The position numbers were made by a program, and so were the translations under genes. A DNA stretch of 7,768 bases from Burkholderiales bacterium (GTDB taxonomy: Bacteria; Pseudomonadota; Gammaproteobacteria; Burkholderiales; Thiobacillaceae), in contig SXRG01000001.1 of assembly GCA_005793645.1 (NCBI GenBank), positions 1-7,768 of the forward strand, read 5' to 3'. The notes under the pieces were generated by a model that was not told the DNA's origin, searched no databases, and worked only from the letters and a program-made list of their open reading frames with translations. Below, one piece after another: positions 6,409-7,768 of the stretch. Each line of letters begins with the position of its first letter. Within the stretch, counting starts at the first letter, position 1.

Positions 6409-7343
6409 TGGCGCTCAAGTGCGTCGATGAACATGGCGGCCACATCGAATCCGGTTTGCGCCGTAATTTCGACAAAACAGGTCGGGCTGGTGACATTCAC
6501 CTCCGTCAGGCAATCGCCAATCACATCCAGGCCCACCAACAACAAGCCCGCCGCTGCCAGTTGAGGGCCCAGTGCGAGGGCGATTTCCAAGTCGCGTTCG
6601 GAAAGCGGCCGCGCCACACCCCTACCGCCTGCGGCCAGATTGCCGCGCGTCTCGCCCGCCGCCGGAATGCGCGCCAGACAAAACGGCACTGGCTCGCCGT
6701 CAATGAGCAGAATGCGTTTGTCGCCGTCCGCGATTTCCGGCAAATAACGCTGCGCCATCACCGTGCGTCGTCCGTAGTCCGTGATGACCTCCAGAATAGC
6801 CCCGATATTGGCATCCTCCGGGCGCAGGCGGAACACCGAAGCGCCACCCATCGCATCGAGCGGCTTGACCACAATATCGCCCTGCTCAGCCAGAAAGGCC
6901 CGAATCTGGTCCGAGTCGCTAGCCACCAAACTGGGCGCGGTGAATTCGGCAAAACGGGCAATGGCCAGCTTCTCGTTAAAATCGCGCAAGGCCTGCGGCC
7001 GGTTAAAGACCCGGGCGCCCTCACGCTTGGCCAGTTCAAGCAGATAGGTGCAATGCAGGTACGCTGTGTCAAACGGCGGATCCTTTCGCATCAACACAGC
7101 ATCAAACGACGAAAGTGAGCGCCCGCTTTGAGCGTCAGCGTTAAACCAACCTGAAGGGTCTCCGGTTAGCGTTATCTGATGACACTGCGCTACTACGCCA
7201 CCGCGTTGCGTCCAACTCAGGTCGCCCGGCCCGCACGCCCACAGCGCGTGTCCGCGTGCGGCAGCCTCTGTCATCATCGCAAAGGTTGAGTCTTTATAAA
7301 TCTTGAAGCTTGCCAAGGGATCGGCGACAAAAAGGATATTCAA
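6399..7343 (-). CDS. gshB: Glutathione synthetase
   Basis: ATP-grasp enzyme that adds glycine to gamma-glutamylcysteine, the last step of glutathione synthesis, in the cytoplasm. At 314 residues it has the normal bacterial length. Visible landmarks are the N-terminal strand MNILFVADPLASFKIYKDST, MRKDPPFD (85-92), the ATP-binding VVKPLDAMGGASVFR (158-172), RYLPEIADGDKRILLIDGE (199-217), the glycine-rich loop RGNLAAGGRG (233-242) and the metal-binding EVNVTSPT (281-288). The start is TTG at 7343-7341: this N-terminus aligns with E. coli GshB, the next ATG is too far inside, and GGAGG (7354-7350 on the - strand) stands six bases before it, the best ribosome binding site in the window. The TTG overlaps the stop of the upstream integrase gene as TTGA. 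Downstream it overlaps apbE by 10 bases, so the genes are probably co-transcribed. Confidence 0.96.
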   Translation of the reverse strand: MNILFVADPLASFKIYKDSTFAMMTEAAARGHALWACGPGDLSWTQRGGVVAQCHQITLTGDPSGWFNADAQSGRSLSSFDAVLMRKDPPFDTAYLHCTYLLELAKREGARVFNRPQALRDFNEKLAIARFAEFTAPSLVASDSDQIRAFLAEQGDIVVKPLDAMGGASVFRLRPEDANIGAILEVITDYGRRTVMAQRYLPEIADGDKRILLIDGEPVPFCLARIPAAGETRGNLAAGGRGVARPLSERDLEIALALGPQLAAAGLLLVGLDVIGDCLTEVNVTSPTCFVEITAQTGFDVAAMFIDALERQCR

Positions 7344-7768
7344 GCTAGGCCTCCGATAGCGGCGCGCGGCAACCGATCCAACGGGCTAACCACCCCCATC
7401 GGTCCGCGATTGAGTACATGCGTATAAATCATGGTTGTTTTCACATCCGAATGCCCCAGCAGTTCCTGTACCGTACGGATATCCTGCCCGGACTCCAGCA
7501 AATGCGTTGCGAACGAATGGCGCAGGGTATGCGTACTGGCCGGCTTCGCAATCCCCGCCGCCAACACCGCCCGCTTGATGGCCCGTTGAATCCCCTGGGG
7601 ATGCGCATGATGCCGCCTAGCCACCCCGGAGCGCGGATCGGTGGAAAGCTCCCGACCGGGAAACAGCCAGAACCAGGCCAGCGTCTTCCCCTCCTCTGGT
7701 TTCTTTCGCTCCAGCGCATCCGGCAACTGCACCCCGGCCAGAGCCGCATCACGATCCCTTTGCCATTG
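7340..7768 (-). CDS. intI: Integron integrase, tyrosine recombinase (C-terminal part)
   Basis: Site-specific tyrosine recombinase that would integrate and excise gene cassettes at attI and attC. The gene is cut by the right edge: 142 C-terminal residues are visible of about 320-340. The frame is open to the last base; a GTG at 7732 is internal, not a start. The catalytic residues of the C-terminal box are present: His80 and Arg83 in STHTLRHSFATHLLESG, His106 in LLGHSDVKTTMIYTHVL, and the nucleophile Tyr115 (codon 7426-7424). The first catalytic Arg would lie outside. LPDALERKKPEEGKTLAWFW (residues 15-34) corresponds to the extra segment found in integron integrases but not in XerC/XerD, and STDPRSGVARRHH matches IntI1 almost word for word. 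The C-terminal SPLDRLP also matches IntI1. The stop TGA overlaps the gshB start. Transcription proceeds from right to left into gshB. Confidence 0.92.
   Translation of the reverse strand, partial: QWQRDRDAALAGVQLPDALERKKPEEGKTLAWFWLFPGRELSTDPRSGVARRHHAHPQGIQRAIKRAVLAAGIAKPASTHTLRHSFATHLLESGQDIRTVQELLGHSDVKTTMIYTHVLNRGPMGVVSPLDRLPRAAIGGLA
7350..7354 (-). promoter_or_regulatory. Strong Shine-Dalgarno site that fixes the TTG start of gshB
   Basis: Read on the - strand, GGAGG precedes the TTG start at 7343 by six bases. It lies within the codons for Gly-Gly near the C-terminus of the integrase, so gshB translation initiates from inside the integrase reading frame. Confidence 0.75.

Noticed and set aside
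6408..7118. A 236-codon open frame on the + strand opposite gshB
   Set aside because: It is fully antisense to a well-conserved gshB, shows no recognisable domain, and is explained by the high GC content keeping the opposite frame open.
7340..7732. Reading the recombinase as a complete 130-residue protein starting at GTG 7732
   Set aside because: The frame continues in the same family sequence up to the window edge, and the first catalytic arginine and N-terminal domain are still missing, so this is a gene cut by the window and not a short protein.

Overview
The window looks like the chromosome of a GC-rich proteobacterium. It is probably an autotrophic or sulfur-oxidising type of gammaproteobacterium (or a betaproteobacterium), because its fructose-bisphosphate aldolase belongs to the Calvin-cycle class II subtype. 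It also carries a SAICAR synthase of the long form, a bacterial GshB, and an integron integrase. The organism assignment is inference from gene content and base composition only.

Layout, left to right. (1) Positions 1-483 hold the 3' part of a class II aldolase gene on the + strand, followed by a stem-loop and a short intrinsic terminator (to about 574). (2) Positions 533-2773 hold three genes with no obvious link to carbon or purine metabolism. Two are on the - strand: an MhpD/XylJ-like hydratase (816-1640) and, downstream of it, a small two-helix membrane protein (533-781). Divergent from the hydratase is a + strand gene for an unrecognised 361-residue protein with a long central coiled coil (1688-2773). 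(3) purC follows on the + strand (2837-3721). In several beta- and gammaproteobacteria fba and purC are close neighbours, so region 2 may be an accessory insertion between two housekeeping genes. (4) Convergent with purC is a tight - strand gene train, read from right to left: integron integrase (7768-7340, cut by the window edge), gshB (7343-6399), apbE lipoprotein (6408-5362) and an rlmL-like rRNA methyltransferase (5354-3744). The integrase stop and the gshB start overlap as TTGA, gshB and apbE overlap by 10 bases, and apbE and rlmL are 7 bases apart.

How the genes work together. The four - strand genes are packed as one transcription unit but have unrelated jobs: site-specific recombination, glutathione synthesis, flavinylation of periplasmic or membrane proteins, and 23S rRNA modification. 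The most interesting point is the integrase-gshB junction. The strong Shine-Dalgarno sequence and TTG start of gshB lie within the last codons of a tyrosine recombinase closely resembling IntI1, so a housekeeping operon appears to be translationally coupled to an integron integrase. By the usual integron layout, attI and any cassette array would lie to the right, outside this window.

No tRNA, rRNA, CRISPR array or insertion sequence was seen. If the small membrane protein gene is accepted, no gene-free stretch exceeds 65 bases.
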